In this document: positions 18,220 to 27,964 of the stretch, piece after piece | Position numbering within the stretch: the stretch's first letter is position 1 | Layout of the letters: every line of letters starts with the position of its first letter | From: Halothiobacillus sp. | GTDB taxonomy: Bacteria > Pseudomonadota > Gammaproteobacteria > Halothiobacillales > Halothiobacillaceae | Assembly (NCBI GenBank): GCA_024636015.1 | Contig: JAGXHU010000001.1 | Location: 1 to 46,210 of the forward strand | Reading direction: 5' to 3' | Length of the DNA stretch: 46,210 nucleotides | Translations under genes and position numbers: made by a program | Notes under the pieces: model-generated | Told to the model about the DNA's origin: nothing | The model's database searches: none | The model's input: the letters and a program-made list of their open reading frames with translations, nothing else

Positions 18220-18995
18220 GGGATGTCCTTGTACACAATTGCCTCATCGTGATAACCAAAGGGCAGGGGCGGTTTTTCGTGCTGGGCACAACGAATCAGG
18301 GCGCTCAGGTCTTCGACCATCCAGGCAAACAATTCCTGGCCATCGGCGACGCGCGCGGTCGACGGCATCCCGGTCACGCCGTTCAGGCTGGTCCGGTTGA
18401 CGGGATGCGCAAACACGCAGCCCTCGGTTCGGTCTGGATCGTCGGCCGTACGGATTTTTTCCTCGCGGATCAGTGCCGGCGCGATGGCCATCATCAGCGC
18501 GGTTTCGGCGGCGTTGGCGTGCCAGTCCTCGGCGTCGGCAAAATGGCGTTCCTTGACGCGCTCACTGAGCTGCGCGCTGTTCAGCACCGCGACCATCAGG
18601 TCGTCGTGCTCGGCCCGCAGCATTTCCAGCGCACAGCGCAGAGGCGCGGCATTGGATACGTGACTGTTGACGATGATCAGGCGCTTGACGCCGGAGGCGT
18701 GCACCCAGTCACCGATATCCTTCACCACGTCGATCAGCGTCTTGGGCTGGAGGGCGATGGTGCCCGGCCAGCGACGCGAATGACCGATCGAACAACCGAA
18801 CGGCAAGGTCGGCAGCAGCAGCGCGCCGGTCGCCTCGGCAACGCGGGCGCAGAGCTGGTCGGCCAGTTCGGTATCCATGCCGCAACCCAGATGCGGACCG
18901 TGCTGCTCGGTGGCGCCCACCGGCAGGATGGCGACGTGGTCGCACTTGGCCAGCACGTCGGGGATTTCGGTCCAGGTTAAATGTTCCCAGCGCAT
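18216..18995 (-). CDS. Creatininase-family amidohydrolase
   Basis: 259 aa, typical length. Family motifs: '[20 protein letters not shown]' supplies Glu, His and Asp metal ligands; '[18 protein letters not shown]' follows; '[10 protein letters not shown]' gives the last His and Glu. The usual 'NGHGGN' segment reads NSHVSN here, so its glycines are lost although Asn, His and Asn remain. The family covers creatinine amidohydrolase, formamide-releasing and peptide-cleaving enzymes, all cytosolic two-metal hydrolases opening amide bonds. Position between the transporter ATPase and the glutamine synthetase points to a small C-N compound. The start ATG is 11 bases after the ATPase stop, with GGGGAG close by. 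Family sure, substrate unknown. Confidence 0.8.
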   Translation of the reverse strand: MRWEHLTWTEIPDVLAKCDHVAILPVGATEQHGPHLGCGMDTELADQLCARVAEATGALLLPTLPFGCSIGHSRRWPGTIALQPKTLIDVVKDIGDWVHASGVKRLIIVNSHVSNAAPLRCALEMLRAEHDDLMVAVLNSAQLSERVKERHFADAEDWHANAAETALMMAIAPALIREEKIRTADDPDRTEGCVFAHPVNRTSLNGVTGMPSTARVADGQELFAWMVEDLSALIRCAQHEKPPLPFGYHDEAIVYKDIP

Positions 18996-19006
18996 GGCTC
19001 CCCGTC

Positions 19007-19918
19007 CTATTCCACGTTGTCCGTCACATCGGTTAAGCGAATCAGGTGCGGATGCACCTTCTGCTCGTCTTCCGGCACCCCCTCCGATTCCGGATGGATC
19101 AAGGCCTCGAGTCGTGCCTTGGTGGCCCGGAACTCGGGTGAGTTGAACTGGCCAAGCGTGTGTGGGCGCGGCACCGGCACCTCGATCACTTCCTGCACTT
19201 CGCCGGGATGCGCCTTCAGCACAAGAATGCGGTCAGCCAGATAGATCGCTTCGTCGAGATCGTGGGTGATGAACAGCACCGTGACGTCGATGTTCTTCCA
19301 GATTTCGATCAGGTGCGACTGCATCTTGGCGCGCGTCTGGGCGTCCAAAGCGCCGAAGGGCTCGTCCATCAGCAGGATGCGCGGCTGATTGACCAGCGCA
19401 CGGGCAATGGCGACACGCTGGCGCATGCCGCCAGAGAGCTGATGCGGATAGGCATCGGCGAACTTCTCCAGGCCGACCAGATCCAGCCACAGGAGCGCGT
19501 CGCGCTCGGCTTCGTCCTTGCTGCGACCATTCATCTCCGGTCCGAACATCACGTTCCGCTTCACCGTCAGCCAGGGGAACAGCGAATAGCCTTGGAACAC
19601 CATGCCGCGATCCTGGCCAGGACCCTTGATCGGCTTGCCGTCGAGTAGCACCTCGCCCGAAGTGTGGTTGTCGAGACCGGCCAGAATGCGGATCAATGTC
19701 GACTTGCCGCAGCCGGAAGGACCGATGACGCAGACAAATTCGCGCCGGCGCACGGTGAAATCAATGCCGCGTAAGGCTTCGGTCTCGCCTTGAGCCGACC
19801 GGTAGCACTTGCCGAGGGCACGCACCTCGAGGATGACCTCGCGCTGGCGGATGCGCTCGAAGCGCGCCCGGACCGCATCGGACTGATCCAGATAGCTGGG
19901 CAGGATATCGGTCGTCAT
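19007..19918 (-). CDS. ABC transporter ATP-binding protein (nitrate/taurine/urea type)
   Basis: 303 aa from the ATG at 19918; GGAG is eight bases upstream and the permease stop is two bases away. It has Walker A 'GPSGCGKST', a Q-loop with '[15 protein letters not shown]', signature '[15 protein letters not shown]', Walker B '[12 protein letters not shown]' and the switch His in 'FITHDLDEA'. These are typical of the SsuB/TauB/NrtD class. An N-terminal extension of about 30 residues ([16 protein letters not shown]) and a C-terminal tail of about 40 residues are longer than in SsuB and are known from urea-carboxylase-linked transporters. It powers import by the adjacent permease. Confidence 0.93.
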   Translation of the reverse strand: MTTDILPSYLDQSDAVRARFERIRQREVILEVRALGKCYRSAQGETEALRGIDFTVRRREFVCVIGPSGCGKSTLIRILAGLDNHTSGEVLLDGKPIKGPGQDRGMVFQGYSLFPWLTVKRNVMFGPEMNGRSKDEAERDALLWLDLVGLEKFADAYPHQLSGGMRQRVAIARALVNQPRILLMDEPFGALDAQTRAKMQSHLIEIWKNIDVTVLFITHDLDEAIYLADRILVLKAHPGEVQEVIEVPVPRPHTLGQFNSPEFRATKARLEALIHPESEGVPEDEQKVHPHLIRLTDVTDNVE

Positions 19919-19920
19919 AT

Positions 19921-20889
19921 TCAACTCCGATCCTGGGTACGATCCCAGGGGAACAGTTTGCGGCCGAGAAAGGCCAACACCAGATCAGTGCCGAAGCCGA
20001 GGATGCCGATGGTGATGATCCCGGCGTAGACGTTGTCGAAGTGCTGGTACCGCGCCTGCTGAGTGATAAACCAGGTGATACCGGTACTGGTGCCGATCAA
20101 TTCGGCCACGATCAGGTAAGTCCATGCCCAGCCAAGCAGGATGCGCTGATCGCGGTACAGATCGGGCATGATGCCGGGGACCACCACCCGGGTGAGTAGC
20201 TTGAAGCTGCGGGTGCCCAGCGTGCGCGCTGCCTCGATCAGAGTCGTTTCCAGCTTGCGCGTGGTATTCGCGATGATCAGCACCTGCTGGAACAGCGTGC
20301 CGATAACGATGATTGCGATCTTGGGCCCGTCATAGATGCCCAGAATAGCCACTGCCAAGGCGCCGAAAGCGGGCGCCGGCAGGTAGCGGAAGAATTCAAT
20401 AAAAGGCCCGGTCAAACGACCGAACGACTTGTACGTACCGGACAGGATGCCCAGCGGCACGCCGATGATCGAAGAGATTAGAAAGCCCCAGAAAATGAGC
20501 TGAATGCTGTGCCAGAGGCTGGCAGGCATCGAGGGCACATCGGTGTCCTTGGGTGAATTGAAAATGCCGTTGTAAAGCGCCTTGGCAACCTGGTCGGGTG
20601 CCGGCAGATAAATCGGGTTGGCAGGCGTGCCCTGCGGTACGGCAAGGTGCTGCTTCTCCATGTCCGCGACTTGGTCACGGAACATGTACTTATCGACCAG
20701 CATGCCAACCTGGAGGAAATCGACCCCGCCGGGGTTGGTGATTTCCATCTTGGGATGCCATACCCAAGGCACGTAGCTGACCATGCTCCAGACCAGCAAC
20801 GGCAGCAGAAAGGACCCGATGCCGAACAAGGTGCGCTTGCGGAACGCGGGATCCGCGTCACTTGCAAGCCATTTTGCGATCGTGTTCAT
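19921..20889 (-). CDS. ABC transporter permease (urea carboxylase-linked type)
   Basis: 322 aa from the ATG at 20889, preceded by GGAG. An N-terminal helix (about 20-45, [20 protein letters not shown]) is followed by a periplasmic stretch of about 90 residues containing '[17 protein letters not shown]' and '[15 protein letters not shown]', then five or so membrane helices. The EAA coupling loop reads '[27 protein letters not shown]'. It is a BPD/SsuC-type inner-membrane permease, a little longer than SsuC because of the extra N-terminal part. It lies between the binding-protein gene (34-base gap) and the ATPase gene (two-base gap), forming one importer. Confidence 0.9.
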   Translation of the reverse strand: MNTIAKWLASDADPAFRKRTLFGIGSFLLPLLVWSMVSYVPWVWHPKMEITNPGGVDFLQVGMLVDKYMFRDQVADMEKQHLAVPQGTPANPIYLPAPDQVAKALYNGIFNSPKDTDVPSMPASLWHSIQLIFWGFLISSIIGVPLGILSGTYKSFGRLTGPFIEFFRYLPAPAFGALAVAILGIYDGPKIAIIVIGTLFQQVLIIANTTRKLETTLIEAARTLGTRSFKLLTRVVVPGIMPDLYRDQRILLGWAWTYLIVAELIGTSTGITWFITQQARYQHFDNVYAGIITIGILGFGTDLVLAFLGRKLFPWDRTQDRS

Positions 20890-20923
20890 TTCCGCTCCGT
20901 CGTCAGGCTCTGGGGGCAAAGGC

Positions 20924-21907
20924 TTACTTGACGGCCTTCATCAAGGCGCCGTCGATGTAGTCATTCAAATCCTGATGGGTCTTGTAGACACCATTGGCCA
21001 CATTGAAATCGTCGGCCACCTTGCTCGATCCATAGAGGGAACCGAAGCCCGTCTTGGCGGCATAGATCTTCTTGCCTGCGGCCAGATCAAGCAGGTGCGT
21101 ACCCTTGAGCAACGGCAGGTAGGTCGCCGGGGAAACGCCCACGCGTGCTGCCATGATCTTGACGGCATCGGGCTGGGTCTTCGGATCGTTGATGTAGTGC
21201 ACGACGCGGTCCCATACCTTGAGTACCTTTATCCATTCGGCCTTGTGCATAGCAGCGCTCGCAGGGCTGACCGCAAGGACGTCGTAGATCAGGCCCGGCT
21301 CGTCGGCACTGGTGTAGATCGGGCGGGAACCGGGGAGCGCACGCATGGCCTCGCCCGCAACCGGTTGCCAGGCACCGATGGCCGCCACTTCACCCGAACC
21401 CAGCACCTGGGGCATCGAGTTGGTCTTGGCATTCACCAGCGTGACGTCGGATGGCTTCATGCCGGCTTTCTTAAGGCCGTCGAGCAGCAGCAGGTGTTCG
21501 ACCAGTCCTTCCTCTACCGCCACCTTCTTGCCTTTCAGTTCCTTGAGGGACTTGATGCCCGGTTTGGCAACGATCATGTCGTTACCGTCGGAATAGTCGG
21601 TGAGCATGATCATCTTGCTCTTGCCGCCCGCGGAACCCGTAACCAGCGCATCCCCGTTGGTCATCAGCACGCCGTCGATCTTGCCGGCCGAGTAGGCGTC
21701 CATGGAAGCCGAATAGTCGAACCACTCGAATTTGACGTCCACACCAGCCTGCTTGAACCAGCCCTTGTCGATGGCGACCTGCCAGGCAACCCAGCCCGGC
21801 CAATCGCTATAACCGATTTTCAGGGGCTCGGCGAGCGCCGAGGCAGACATACTGAGAAAGGCTGCACCTGCAACCATGTTGAAAACCGTCTTGATCGTTT
21901 TGTTCAT
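20924..21907 (-). CDS. Periplasmic substrate-binding protein of the urea/guanidine-type importer
   Basis: 327 aa from the ATG at 21907 with AGAGGTGGGG just upstream; a TTG eight codons earlier lies within the operator dyad and is rejected. Residues 1-26 are a signal peptide ending 'SASALA'. The mature part is of the NMT1/TauA type: 'PLKIGYSDWPGWVAWQVAID', 'KGWFKQAGVDVKFEWFDY', 'KSLKELKGKKVAVEEG', 'ALPGSRPIYTSADEPGLIYD'. It binds the imported nitrogen compound in the periplasm. Homologues sit beside urea carboxylase genes and are often labelled urea-carboxylase-related; guanidine or urea is the expected ligand. It is first in the nine-gene operon, so the regulatory sites directly upstream govern all of it. 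Confidence 0.9.
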   Translation of the reverse strand: MNKTIKTVFNMVAGAAFLSMSASALAEPLKIGYSDWPGWVAWQVAIDKGWFKQAGVDVKFEWFDYSASMDAYSAGKIDGVLMTNGDALVTGSAGGKSKMIMLTDYSDGNDMIVAKPGIKSLKELKGKKVAVEEGLVEHLLLLDGLKKAGMKPSDVTLVNAKTNSMPQVLGSGEVAAIGAWQPVAGEAMRALPGSRPIYTSADEPGLIYDVLAVSPASAAMHKAEWIKVLKVWDRVVHYINDPKTQPDAVKIMAARVGVSPATYLPLLKGTHLLDLAAGKKIYAAKTGFGSLYGSSKVADDFNVANGVYKTHQDLNDYIDGALMKAVK

Positions 21908-21917
21908 GCCCCACCTC

Positions 21918-21953
21918 TTGAGTATTACCAAACAACGTAACCGTAATACTCAA
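21918..21953. promoter_or_regulatory. NikR-geometry operator dyad in front of the nitrogen operon
   Basis: TTGAGTATTAC (21918-21928) and GTAATACTCAA (21943-21953) are perfect 11-base inverted repeats separated by 14 bases. Written as GTATTA-N16-TAATAC, the dyad has exactly the half-site spacing of the E. coli NikR operator GTATGA-N16-TCATAC. It lies between the sigma-54-type promoter and the first gene, covering the expected transcription start, and the operon encodes a NikR homologue. Repression by that protein is the natural reading. A simple RNA hairpin is the alternative. Confidence 0.7.
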
Positions 21954-21972
21954 ATTGCAGGACTTATGCCAA
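21954..21972 (-). promoter_or_regulatory. Candidate sigma-54 (RpoN) promoter of the nitrogen operon
   Basis: On the minus strand the sequence TTGGCATAAGTCCTGCAAT holds the invariant GG (21970-21969) and GC (21958-21957) with the required ten bases between them, compared with the consensus TGGCAC-N5-TTGCA. Two positions differ from the best consensus. Predicted initiation is near 21945, leaving a leader of only about 40 bases, too short for a riboswitch such as guanidine-I. Confidence 0.6.
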
Positions 21973-22045
21973 AACCAAAAAAACAAATAAACACCCAATT
22001 AATCAGTTATTTGAAAAATCAGATCGAAACGAACGAGCGCGGCAT

Positions 22046-22062
22046 TGCACCAATCATGCGCG
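22046..22062. promoter_or_regulatory. Candidate NtrC enhancer site
   Basis: TGCACCAATCATGCGCG matches the NtrC consensus TGCACCAAAATGGTGCA perfectly in one half and partly in the other. It is about 100 bases upstream of the predicted sigma-54 start, the usual enhancer distance. This would place the operon under nitrogen-limitation control. A single partial dyad can occur by chance. Confidence 0.4.
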
Positions 22063-22137
22063 CGGCACGCTCGAAAAAGGCGCAGATGGCGTACTCATGG
22101 GAAGATTGACTGCGGAGAAAACGGATGGGGGGGCGAT

Positions 22138-22926
22138 TCAGCCCCTCGTCAAAAACGATGGAGAAAAGGTCTGCTCCAGCACGACCCAAGGCCCGCCTGT
22201 CTCGGCCAGAATCGACTGTGGCGGCGGCATCCAGTCCGCGCCAACAGGCGGGAAAGCCACCGTCTGTGGCAACAGGCAGGTTCCCTCCACCACAGGCAAT
22301 GAGCATCGTTCGATCGACCAGCGCCGCTCGCCATGGATATGACCATAGCCGATCTCGCAGCCCCGAAACATCGAAAAATCAGCAGTCGGCCCGTCGATAT
22401 CCCGGACCGACAACGGTATCGAACCCGCCCAATCGATCGCATACATGAAGTCATTCCCGACCGCGACCAGAATGCCGGCACGCGCCTTCGCGGATGGGCT
22501 CAACCGCAGGGCCAACACCTGTTGCTCGCCCGGCAGGGTCGCCTTGCGCCATCGCTCGACATAATTGACATGACTGCCCGTCTCGATCAGATGGATATCG
22601 TCCAGAAACTCGGTGCGCCCTCGGTCATCGAATGGCCCGGGCGGCTGAAGATCCAGATCGCGCTGCCAGTGACAGAGATCGCCCTGGACATCGAGCGAGC
22701 CTGCAAAACCTTCCTGATGCTCAAGCCAGTCCCGATGCTTGTCCGGCCATGCCGAAACAAGCAAATCAAGGCGAAAATCGGGGCGGGCGGCAGGAATTCG
22801 CAAATCGACGTAGAGCCCATGACTCTGCAACCAGTAAACCTCGGTGGTCGCGTCGCTGACGCCCTGGGCATCAACGATCTCTTCACGGCGCCAAAGACCA
22901 ACATACTCGGAAGGGACCAACGACAT
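22138..22926 (-). CDS. HRI1-like protein of unknown function
   Basis: 262 aa starting at the ATG at 22926, with AAGGAG eight bases before it; an upstream in-frame ATG at 22962 lacks one. No signal peptide or membrane segment. The N-terminal half begins 'SEYVGLWRREEIVDAQG' and 'TTEVYWLQSHGLYVDLRIP', and the second half has 'DFSMFRGCEIGYGHIHGERRW'. The two halves look like two lipocalin-like beta domains, as in the HRI1 family named from a yeast protein and also found in bacteria; I make this match from memory. The function is unknown. It follows proB by 87 bases on the same strand and ends about 165 bases before the sigma-54 promoter of the nitrogen operon. Confidence 0.5.
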   Translation of the reverse strand: MSLVPSEYVGLWRREEIVDAQGVSDATTEVYWLQSHGLYVDLRIPAARPDFRLDLLVSAWPDKHRDWLEHQEGFAGSLDVQGDLCHWQRDLDLQPPGPFDDRGRTEFLDDIHLIETGSHVNYVERWRKATLPGEQQVLALRLSPSAKARAGILVAVGNDFMYAIDWAGSIPLSVRDIDGPTADFSMFRGCEIGYGHIHGERRWSIERCSLPVVEGTCLLPQTVAFPPVGADWMPPPQSILAETGGPWVVLEQTFSPSFLTRG

Positions 22927-23013
22927 ACCTAAGACTCCTTGCAGCAAATGGGCGATGGCCAAAGTGCCACCGATTTCCTGCCTTGAGGTGTAGGCTTGAA
23001 CCGAAATCGGCGG

Positions 23014-24137
23014 TTACAGGATCACCAGATTATCACGATGCACCAACTCATCCTCTTCGACGAATCCCAGAATTTCGGCAATTGCGCCGCTGGGCTGGCG
23101 GCATAGTTTACGCGCCTGATCGGCGCTGTAGTTGGTGAGACCACGGGCGAAATCCCGGCCGGTCTCGTCGAGGATGCGGATCAGATCGCCTCGGGCGAAG
23201 TGACCGTCGACCCCAGTCATACCGATCGGCAACAAAGAACGACCGCCCCGGCGCAGGGCCGCGGCCGCACCGGCATCGATCTGCACATCGCCCTGAGCGC
23301 GCAGTTGCCCGGCGAGCCACTGCTTGCGGGCCACCAACGGGGTCTGCGCCGGGTGGAACAGGGTGCCCACACCCGGTTCGCCAGCCGCCAACCGCACCAG
23401 AACCTCCGGTGTGGCGCCGGAGGCAACGATGGTCGCCGCGCCGGACTGCGCGGCCCGCTTGGCCGCCATGACCTTGGTATACATGCCGCCGCGACCCAGC
23501 CGTCCACCTTCAGGCGAGGCCATGGATTCGAGGGCCGGATCACCCGCCACCACTTCCGTCAGCAATTTTGCGTCCGGATTGTGGCGCGGATCGGCGTCGA
23601 ACAGCCCCAGTTGATCGGTCAGAATCACCAGTACATCGGCCTCGACCAGATTGGCGACCAGCGCCGCCAGGGTATCGTTGTCGCCAAAGCGGATTTCATC
23701 CGTCGCCACGGTGTCATTCTCGTTGACCACCGGCACCACGCCCAAGCCCAGCAAGACCCGCAGGGTGCTGCGCGCATTGAGATAACGTTGGCGATCCGAG
23801 AGATCTTCGTGGGTCAGCAGAATCTGCGCGGTATGGATGTCGTACCGACGGAGCACGTCGGCATAGGCCTGCACCAGCCCCATCTGTCCGACGGCGGCGG
23901 CGGCCTGAAGCTGCGGCAATGCGGTGGGCCGATCACACCAGCCCAGTCGCGCCATGCCCTCGGCGACGGCACCGGAAGTCACGATTACGACTTCCCGGCC
24001 CGCCGCACGCAGGGCCGCAATCTGTTGCGCCCAGCGGTCGATCGCCGCCATGTCCAGGCCAGCACCGTTGCCAGTCACCATGGCCGAGCCAATCTTGATG
24101 ACCCAGCGCCGATCGGTACTCAGATGCGCCCGGCTCA

Positions 24138-24138
<1 letters not shown>
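23014..24138 (-). CDS. proB: Glutamate 5-kinase
   Basis: 374 aa, standard length. It phosphorylates L-glutamate to glutamyl 5-phosphate in proline synthesis. The amino-acid-kinase domain (1-260) shows '[19 protein letters not shown]', '[16 protein letters not shown]', '[19 protein letters not shown]', '[19 protein letters not shown]'-like blocks and '[15 protein letters not shown]'. A C-terminal PUA domain (about 275-374) ends '[17 protein letters not shown]'. The start ATG overlaps the obgE stop (TAATG), so it is coupled to the ribosomal-protein/GTPase operon, a common gammaproteobacterial order. proA is not in the window. A decayed copy of the 3' end lies at 10996-11130. Confidence 0.95.
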
Positions 24139-25262
<1,124 letters not shown>

Positions 25263-25424
25263 TTACCATCCCGGCCCAACCGGACCATACCCATCGCGTA
25301 AATTCTGATGGACATCCAGGCTGGACCCATCAATGGTTTGCCGCCAGGCCGCGTACCTTGGCACGCACCTCAACGATCTCTTTTGTTAGCCCCCACAACA
25401 GGGCGCCGTGTCAATCCGCTCCAA

Positions 25425-25452
25425 ACACAAAAGCCCCGCATACGACGGGGCT
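25425..25452 (-). terminator. Terminator-like hairpin after rpmA
   Basis: On the minus strand AGCCCCG and CGGGGCT (25446-25452 and 25432-25438) pair around a seven-base loop and are followed by TTTTGTG. It lies between rpmA and obgE and probably reduces read-through, since obgE and proB are needed at lower level than the ribosomal proteins. The remainder of 25263-25517 shows nothing else. Confidence 0.65.
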
Positions 25453-25517
25453 AAAGAATCTCGCGTTCCGAGCAGAGTAACCTGACGAGCGGCTGAATCA
25501 GCCGGACGTCCAGCCGA

Positions 25518-25775
25518 TCAGGCAGGAACGATGCTCACGAAGCGACGGTTTTTATCACCCTTCACTTCAAACTGAACCGTACCATCCACCAGGGCAAACA
25601 GGGTGTAATCCCGGCCACAGCCGACATTGGAACCCGGGTGGAACTGGGTGCCACGCTGACGAATGAGAATACTGCCCGAACTCACGGCCTGGCCGCCGTA
25701 GCGCTTGACGCCCAGTCGCTTGCTTTCGGAATCACGGCCGTTGCGTGACGAGCCGGCTGCTTTTTTATGTGCCAT
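25518..25775 (-). CDS. rpmA: 50S ribosomal protein L27
   Basis: 85 aa, full length. It begins [20 protein letters not shown] and continues 'LGVKRYGGQ' and '[15 protein letters not shown]', the L27 signature. It has no N-terminal extension of the kind removed in Firmicutes. L27 reaches the peptidyl-transferase centre. It lies 52 bases downstream of rplU in the usual pair. Confidence 0.97.
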   Translation of the reverse strand: MAHKKAAGSSRNGRDSESKRLGVKRYGGQAVSSGSILIRQRGTQFHPGSNVGCGRDYTLFALVDGTVQFEVKGDKNRRFVSIVPA

Positions 25776-25827
25776 GTTACAACTCCAAACGAGTGCCGTG
25801 ACCGGACGTTACCGCCGGGCGCGACAA

Positions 25828-26139
25828 TTAACCATTAATACTGGTGATCTTGATCTCGGTATACGACTGGCGATGACCTTGATGCTTGCGGCTATGCTTG
25901 CGGCGACGGAACTTGATGATGTCGATCTTCTTACCGCGACCCTGGCCGATGATCTCGGCGGTGACGGTAGCGCCATCAAGAGCGGGCGCACCCACCTTGA
26001 TCGAATCGCCATCGGCAATCATCAGGACGCGATCCAAAGACACAACACTGCCTTCTTCGCCTTCCAGTTTCTCAACTCGAAGCCATTCGCCTTGTTCTAC
26101 GCGGTACTGCTTACCGCCGGTGACTACTACTGCGTACAT
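25828..26139 (-). CDS. rplU: 50S ribosomal protein L21
   Basis: 103 aa from [20 protein letters not shown] at 26139; a longer frame to 26241 is not supported because the family starts here and the promoter overlaps the extension. It ends with the basic '[20 protein letters not shown]' segment typical of L21, which binds 23S rRNA. It is first in rplU-rpmA-obgE-proB. Confidence 0.97.
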   Translation of the reverse strand: MYAVVVTGGKQYRVEQGEWLRVEKLEGEEGSVVSLDRVLMIADGDSIKVGAPALDGATVTAEIIGQGRGKKIDIIKFRRRKHSRKHQGHRQSYTEIKITSING

Positions 26140-26228
26140 GTTTACATTCAACCTTTGATGAGGCCGCGCGCACCCGCTGGAAATTAAGTCAGCACCGCGC
26201 ACGCATTGATCGTACAGAAAGGCGGCGG

Positions 26229-26257
26229 ATATTACCGGCATCCAGATCGATCGTCAA
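26229..26257 (-). promoter_or_regulatory. Sigma-70 promoter of rplU
   Basis: On the minus strand TTGACG (26257-26252) and TAATAT (26234-26229) are separated by exactly 17 bases, close to consensus. It leaves a leader of about 80 bases before rplU and sits in the gap between rplU and the upstream GGDEF gene. Confidence 0.75.
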
Positions 26258-26278
26258 GTGAAAGCCGCACCCCTAATG

Positions 26279-27691
26279 CTAGGGGGCGGGGCGACTACCC
26301 CCCTCGTCGAAGACGGCACTGGTATTCCGGCCCGCATGCTTGGCTTGATAGAGCGCGGCATCTGCCCGCCAGATCAACTCCTCGTGATCAATCGGCCCTG
26401 ACAGGCCATCGAAGGTTGCAATGCCGATACTCACCGTCACATGGGAAGAAATTCCATCATAACGAGGAATTTCGAGCTGTGCGATCTGATGATGAATGTG
26501 ATCCGCTACCATCTTGGCTGCCTGCGCGTTGGCGTGGGGCAAAACCACGACAAACTCCTCCCCGCCGTAGCGCGCCACGCAATCTCCAGCACGGCGCAGC
26601 GCTTTTTTGATCGCGCCCACGATAGCAACAAGACAGTGATCCCCCTTCTGGTGCCCCTGGTGATCGTTATACCCCTTGAAATTATCGGCATCAATCATCA
26701 GCAGCGACAGTGATGCACCTTCCTGCCCAGACTGCACCACCGCCATTCTCAAATGATCGGTGAAATACCCCCGATTGTACGCTTGGGTCAACCCATCGTA
26801 GGTCACGCGATCCTCCAGCCGACGATGGGAGTCAAGCAACTGCCGATACAAGCCGGATATCTCCCAGATCAGGAAACCGAGCACCATCGAGGACGAAGCC
26901 AGGCTCATCACCCGCGCTGCGTACCAGCCCACGCTGTACCGCGCTTCTGCAAAGAGTGTAAGCGCGACATCCCCGAGGGCCGCCAGCAGTGCCAACGCCA
27001 GCCATAAGCCCAGCAAATCCCGCAAACGGGTCACCACGAGGGCGCCGACCAAGGCCAGCAAGCTCAGGAGAAGCACCACGGGTGTCGGGAAGGAATCGAC
27101 AATGTTCGAATAAGAATCGCCCTTGATCAGCACCGGGAGCGCACTGCCCCAGATCATCACCCCAAGGATGGCAAGCAAACCGATGGCAGGCGGACCAAAC
27201 ATCAGGACGGTACCAAGCGCGCGTGCGCGCCGTGATGCTCCTTCCCTCGCGAGGGGCGCGCTGCGGCCCGCATAAAACGACAGAGCAAGCAGCACGAAAA
27301 ACGGAAAGCCCGCATGCCAGATCACCCACAGCCAAGGCGCGCCCTGAGGTCCGAGGTTCAGCAAGCCAGCGGTAGTAAAAACCCCGGGGAACACCAGAAT
27401 CTGAAAAACCACCATCACAACCACAAACCCATAGGCGCCCGAAAGCGCGGCCATGAAGGGCCTGGCCGTAAAGCAATATTGAATGGCAAGAAAGTAGGCT
27501 GTCATGCCCTCGACCAGGATCACCGCCATGGCGTACATGGGCAAAAAAGCCTCGACTACAGGCAGTGATCGGGTACTGACGGGAAGCAGGATGGCCGTGG
27601 ACAGAATCACCAAGGCCGCAACCAGGCTCACCACCCAGATCATTCGACGGGAGGGCGCCTGATTCAAAATCTCGTTGATCACCTGACTCAT
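26279..27691 (-). CDS. Membrane-bound diguanylate cyclase
   Basis: 470 aa. Residues 1-270 contain about seven hydrophobic segments beginning 'MIWVVSLVAALVILSTAILL', a membrane sensor of no family I can name. A GGDEF domain (about 295-460) follows: 'LTQAYNRGYF' (the D-LTxLxNR motif), 'MIDADNFKGYNDHQGHQKGD', the active loop 'RYGGEEFVVVLP' and 'SIGIAT'. An RxxD inhibitory site (RAGD) stands five residues before GGEEF, so product inhibition is expected. It makes cyclic di-GMP from two GTP. It is monocistronic on the same strand as the rplU operon, ending about 20 bases before that promoter. Confidence 0.9.
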   Translation of the reverse strand: MSQVINEILNQAPSRRMIWVVSLVAALVILSTAILLPVSTRSLPVVEAFLPMYAMAVILVEGMTAYFLAIQYCFTARPFMAALSGAYGFVVVMVVFQILVFPGVFTTAGLLNLGPQGAPWLWVIWHAGFPFFVLLALSFYAGRSAPLAREGASRRARALGTVLMFGPPAIGLLAILGVMIWGSALPVLIKGDSYSNIVDSFPTPVVLLLSLLALVGALVVTRLRDLLGLWLALALLAALGDVALTLFAEARYSVGWYAARVMSLASSSMVLGFLIWEISGLYRQLLDSHRRLEDRVTYDGLTQAYNRGYFTDHLRMAVVQSGQEGASLSLLMIDADNFKGYNDHQGHQKGDHCLVAIVGAIKKALRRAGDCVARYGGEEFVVVLPHANAQAAKMVADHIHHQIAQLEIPRYDGISSHVTVSIGIATFDGLSGPIDHEELIWRADAALYQAKHAGRNTSAVFDEGGSRPAP

Positions 27692-27925
27692 TTAAGCACC
27701 TGGATAAGGACCCGCGTCCGGCAATTTTTACGGCCAGACCTGAAATACGCCCCCGATGATCCGGCAACAACCGGTTATGGATTCAGGGTTATATCGACCA
27801 CGGTCGGGCAAAATTGAGCACAAAGCGTATTTCTGCACAGACTCCATGGGCATAGGGTCCGCCCGCTTCATCAAGACGCCCGTCAACATCACGATCGGCA
27901 GTCACAAGAACATTCACAGATAACC

Positions 27926-27956
27926 TTGCGCTTCACCCATCTACTGTGTCTATAAT
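27926..27956 (+). promoter_or_regulatory. Candidate promoter of the copper oxidase cluster
   Basis: TTGCGC (27926-27931) and TATAAT (27951-27956) are 19 bases apart, a long spacing like that of MerR/CueR-type promoters, but no clear CueR dyad is seen between them. The start codon at 27965 comes nine bases after the -10 and has no Shine-Dalgarno site, so the transcript could be nearly leaderless. The rest of 27692-27964 shows nothing else. Confidence 0.35.
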
Positions 27957-27964
27957 TATTAATC

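Noticed and set aside
20783..21940. Plus-strand open frame of 385 codons
   Set aside because: Antisense to the binding protein and permease genes; no ribosome site and no domain.
22046..22062. Second dyad of NikR type
   Set aside because: It matches the NtrC consensus better and has no GTAT/ATAC half-sites at the right spacing.
21908..22137. Guanidine-I (ykkC) riboswitch in front of the nitrogen operon
   Set aside because: No conserved riboswitch segments were seen, and the predicted leader from the sigma-54-type start is only about 40 bases.
26832..27770. Minus-strand open frame of 312 codons overlapping the membrane GGDEF gene
   Set aside because: Alternative frame of the same strand; it lacks the GGDEF motifs and shows a random-like composition.
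27926..27956. CueR operator at the copper cluster promoter
   Set aside because: The 19-base spacing fits, but there is no dyad of the ACCTTCC...GGAAGGT kind between the hexamers.
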